Positions 43,310 through 45,637 of a DNA stretch of 45,637 bases are shown one piece after another. How positions within the stretch are numbered: the stretch's first letter is position 1; each line of letters starts with the position of its first letter. The DNA lies in assembly GCA_036381495.1 (NCBI GenBank), contig DASVCS010000140.1, positions 1 to 45,637 of the forward strand, given 5' to 3'. The translations under genes and the position numbers were made by a program. This DNA is from DASVCS01 sp036381495. Its GTDB lineage: Bacteria > Gemmatimonadota > Gemmatimonadetes > Longimicrobiales > RSA9. The notes under the pieces are model-generated. The model ran no database searches. It saw nothing but the letters and a program-made list of their open reading frames with translations, and was not told the DNA's origin.

Positions 43310-43550
43310 CGGTCACGACCTCCATCCCGGCGACGACCGGCTCGAGACACGAGCGGCGGTGCGGGACCCCGTTGATCGTGACCCGGCACTCGTGGCACAC
43401 GCCCATTCCGCACAGCGGGCCGCGTGGGGCGCCGTGGATCGAGGCGCGGAACGCGGCCGTGCCGGCATCGAGCAGTGCGGCGGCCAGACTCACGTCGGCC
43501 GGCACGCGCACGACTTTGCCGTTGACCCGGATCTCGATGCGGCCGTCCAT
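43302..43550 (-). CDS. D-hydroxyproline dehydrogenase, [2Fe-2S] subunit
   Basis: The 82-residue protein is a small ferredoxin-like subunit: IEIRVNGKVVRVPADVSLAAALL forms the first strands, and the cluster cysteines lie in CGMGVCHEC followed 11 residues later by Cys in RRSCL. It has the HcnA type of spacing and should pass electrons between the flavin subunits. The ATG at 43550 is 1 nt after the upstream stop; the frame is open further into the preceding gene, but that extension is Arg-rich and unlike the family. It overlaps the next gene by 8 nt. Confidence 0.9.
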   Translation of the reverse strand: MDGRIEIRVNGKVVRVPADVSLAAALLDAGTAAFRASIHGAPRGPLCGMGVCHECRVTINGVPHRRSCLEPVVAGMEVVTGE

Positions 43551-43551
43551 C

Positions 43552-44682
43552 TTACGACGCCGCCTGCGCCGCGAAGCGGGCGGGCGCGAAGGGGGCGGCA
43601 TCGATCTCGGGCGTCCGGCCCAGCAGGAGATCGGCCAGGATGCGGGCAGTGCCCAGCGCGGTGGTGATCCCGAGCCCCTCGTGCCCCGCGGCGATCCACA
43701 GGCCCTCCGTCTCGTCCCAGCGGCCGATGATCGGCAGCTTGTCCGGCGTGGCCGGGCGGAACCCGTTCCAGGTGCGGAGCCCCGAGAGCGTTCCGAGGCG
43801 CGGCAGGAATGCGATGGCGCGCCGCAGCATCTGCCGCACGATGTCGCGATTCAGTGATGCATCCCACCCGACCAGCTCGCGCGACGAGCCGATCAGGAGT
43901 TGCCCGGTCGCGCGCGGCTGCACGTTGAAGGCCACCGATTCGGCGCTCATGACGTGCGCGCTCTTCAGGTAGCCCAGCTCGACGAGCTGGTGCCGGCAGA
44001 AGCCGGGGTAGCGGTCGGTGATCACGAGGTGCCCCTTGCGCGGCACGATCGGGAGGGCGGGGACGAGTCGCGCCGCTTCGGCGCCCGCCGCGTTCACCAC
44101 CGCGCCGGCATCGAGGCGACCGCCTTCTTCGAGGAGGACGCCGCCGTCGCGGATCTGCGAGACACGGCAGCGTTCGCGGACCTCCGCGCCGCACTCGCGC
44201 GCGCGCTCGAGGAAGTGGCGCGCCGCCGCCGGCGGGTAGAGCACGCGGTCGCCGGGGACGCGCAGTCCGCCGGCGAGCGGCGCGCGCAGCTCGGGCTCGC
44301 ACTCGGCGACGGCACGACCGTCCAGCACCTCGGCGGCGATGCCGTGCGCCACATAAGCATCGTGCTTTGCGCGCACCGCCTCCATCTGCGCATCATCCTC
44401 GGCGACCCAGAGCGTACCGCACCGGTCGAACTCGCACTCTGCGGGGAGATCCTCGGCCCGCTCTTCCCAGAGCCGCCGCGAGTACGCGGTGAGCGCGAAC
44501 TGCGCCTCCGAGTCGTCCATCACGACGAGGTGTCCCATCCCCGCGGCCGTCGTGCCGCCGCCGGCGAAACCCGCGTCGAGCACCGCGACATCGAGGCCCT
44601 CTCGAGCGAACTCGTACGCGCACGCCGCGCCGACGATGCCGGCGCCGATGACCAGGACGTCGGGATGCCGCGCTGCGCTCAC
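43552..44682 (-). CDS. D-hydroxyproline dehydrogenase, DAO-type FAD subunit
   Basis: The 376-residue flavoprotein belongs to the D-amino-acid oxidase/glycine oxidase fold: VLVIGAGIVGAACAYEFAREG near the N-terminus binds FAD, VVNAAGAEA is the second FAD segment, and FRPATPDKLPIIGR and GHEGLGITTALGTA close the site. It oxidises cis-4-hydroxy-D-proline to 1-pyrroline-4-hydroxy-2-carboxylate together with the two following subunits. The start is a GTG at 44682 that overlaps the epimerase stop as GTGA, which is better than any internal ATG because the FAD fingerprint begins only eight residues later. This coupling supports one functional unit. Confidence 0.92.
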   Translation of the reverse strand: MSAARHPDVLVIGAGIVGAACAYEFAREGLDVAVLDAGFAGGGTTAAGMGHLVVMDDSEAQFALTAYSRRLWEERAEDLPAECEFDRCGTLWVAEDDAQMEAVRAKHDAYVAHGIAAEVLDGRAVAECEPELRAPLAGGLRVPGDRVLYPPAAARHFLERARECGAEVRERCRVSQIRDGGVLLEEGGRLDAGAVVNAAGAEAARLVPALPIVPRKGHLVITDRYPGFCRHQLVELGYLKSAHVMSAESVAFNVQPRATGQLLIGSSRELVGWDASLNRDIVRQMLRRAIAFLPRLGTLSGLRTWNGFRPATPDKLPIIGRWDETEGLWIAAGHEGLGITTALGTARILADLLLGRTPEIDAAPFAPARFAAQAAS

Positions 44683-45637
44683 GACGCCGGAATCCCCGCG
44701 CGGAACGGGTCGTCGGGGTCGAAGTACAGCGTGGTCCGACCCGTGATGAACGCGCGCCCGCGGATGTGCGGGATGACGCGCGATCCCTCCGCCGTCAGCC
44801 AACCAGTGAAGCGGCTGCCGGTGATGCTCTCCTGCCGCCACTCGGCTTCGAGCGCCAGCGCGCCGCGCGCGTAAAGGCACGCCATCTTCGCCGATGTCCC
44901 GGTGCCGCACGGCGAGCGGTCGTAGGCGCCGCCCGGACAGAGCACGAAGTTCTTCCCATCGGCATCGCTCCGGCTCGGCGGCCCCGAGAGCTCGACGTGG
45001 TCGATCTCCGCGCCGTCGGCGCCGGTGATGCCCTGCGCCCGCAGCGCGGCGAGGATCCGGCGCGTGACGGCCGTCAACTCGTCCACGTGCGCGAGGTCGA
45101 GCGGCGGTTCCGGCAGCTCGGTCAGGAAGAACCAGTTCCCGCCCCACGCCACATCGCCCACGACCCGTCCGATGCCCGGCACCTCGACGGCCACGTCCTT
45201 GGCGTGACAGTACGACGGGACGTTGCGGATGCACACCGAGCCGTCCGCTTCCACCACGGCGCCGACCGTTCCCACGGGCGTGTCGATCCGGATCGCGCCG
45301 TCCGCCGCATCCGGCATCCAGCGCCCCAGGTGCACGAGCGTGCGGACCACGCCGATCAGGCCGTGGCCGCACATCCCCAGGTAACCGACGTTGTTGAAGA
45401 AGACGACTCCCGCCTGCGAGTCTGGCTCGACGGGCGGGGTCAGCAGGGCGCCCACCACCGCCTCGTGCCCGCGCGGCTCCTGCACCACCGCGCGGCGAAG
45501 ATGGTCGAAGCGCGCCCCCCGGTCGGCGCGTCGCTCCGCCATCGTCCCGCCCGCCGGCGGCGGCCAGCCGGCAATCACCACCCGCGTCGGCTCCCCCTCC
45601 GTGTGCGAGTCGATCACCTCGACCGAAGCGGGCCAGA
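44679..45637 (-). CDS. 4-hydroxyproline 2-epimerase (proline racemase family), N-terminus off the window
   Basis: The visible 318 codons read into the right edge without a stop; the usual family opening VIDSHTEGEPTR begins six codons inside the window, so only a few residues are missing. A GTG at 45617 could serve as a start but has no ribosome-binding site at proper spacing. Both catalytic cysteines are present (GMCGHG and SPCGTGTSAK), which fits an epimerase/racemase and argues against trans-3-hydroxyproline dehydratase, where one is Thr. The enzyme converts trans-4-hydroxy-L-proline to cis-4-hydroxy-D-proline, the substrate of the dehydrogenase encoded by the next three genes. Proline racemase is the alternative but would not explain the neighbours. 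Confidence 0.92.
   Translation of the reverse strand, partial: WPASVEVIDSHTEGEPTRVVIAGWPPPAGGTMAERRADRGARFDHLRRAVVQEPRGHEAVVGALLTPPVEPDSQAGVVFFNNVGYLGMCGHGLIGVVRTLVHLGRWMPDAADGAIRIDTPVGTVGAVVEADGSVCIRNVPSYCHAKDVAVEVPGIGRVVGDVAWGGNWFFLTELPEPPLDLAHVDELTAVTRRILAALRAQGITGADGAEIDHVELSGPPSRSDADGKNFVLCPGGAYDRSPCGTGTSAKMACLYARGALALEAEWRQESITGSRFTGWLTAEGSRVIPHIRGRAFITGRTTLYFDPDDPFRAGIPAS

Noticed and set aside
1..45637. tRNA, rRNA, CRISPR arrays, insertion sequences and phage genes
   Set aside because: I looked for cloverleaf-like or rRNA sequence, regularly spaced repeats, transposase motifs and terminal inverted repeats and found none; the duplicated families are diverged paralogues, not recent insertions.

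Overview
The window is a very GC-rich bacterial segment. Nearly every gene reads on the minus strand and nearly every product carries a secretion or lipoprotein signal. Two SusC/SusD-type outer-membrane pairs, Asp-box (BNR) propeller proteins about 1,100 residues long, and several secreted stand-alone TonB-plug-like proteins point to a diderm glycan degrader. Gemmatimonadota is my best guess from gene content and base composition; no rRNA or marker gene is present to prove it.

Layout, left to right. 1-5931: a secreted Asp-box protein followed by a TAT-exported DUF5695 protein that runs off the left edge. 6494-15322: an arabinoside block with a clan GH-D alpha-galactosidase/arabinopyranosidase-like enzyme (NPCBM domain), a GH51 alpha-L-arabinofuranosidase, a sodium/sugar symporter and a GH127 beta-L-arabinofuranosidase. 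15777-16904: two small lipoproteins. 17096-21957: SusC/SusD pair 1. 22174-25287: a secreted protein of unknown function and, divergent from it, a carboxypeptidase-regulatory/plug-like protein. 25339-29949: a second DUF5695 protein, a lipoprotein aldose 1-epimerase and a plug-domain lipoprotein. 30127-34832: SusC/SusD pair 2. 35596-40824: a DUF885 zinc-peptidase-like protein and a second Asp-box protein. 41064-45637: a tightly overlapping trans-4-hydroxy-L-proline catabolic operon (epimerase, three-part D-hydroxyproline dehydrogenase, DapA-family deaminase), whose first gene is cut by the right edge.

Two regulatory signals tie the blocks together. A 13-bp palindrome (consensus RTYGKATAnnnTATCC) lies upstream of six transcription units, overlapping the predicted -10 box at the clearest ones. 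A LacI-type operator (TGTAAGCGCTTACA) lies upstream of GH127 and of SusC/SusD pair 2. Neither regulator gene is in the window.

The most interesting reading is functional. A GH127 enzyme (a family known for beta-arabinofuranosides, including hydroxyproline-linked ones), a GH51 arabinofuranosidase, a clan GH-D enzyme, a secreted peptidase-like protein and hydroxyproline catabolism together match the chemistry of plant hydroxyproline-rich glycoproteins such as extensin, where arabinosides sit on hydroxyproline and alpha-galactose on serine. I infer that this may be an extensin/arabinogalactan-protein utilisation locus. The sequence supports the enzyme families; the substrate is a hypothesis.
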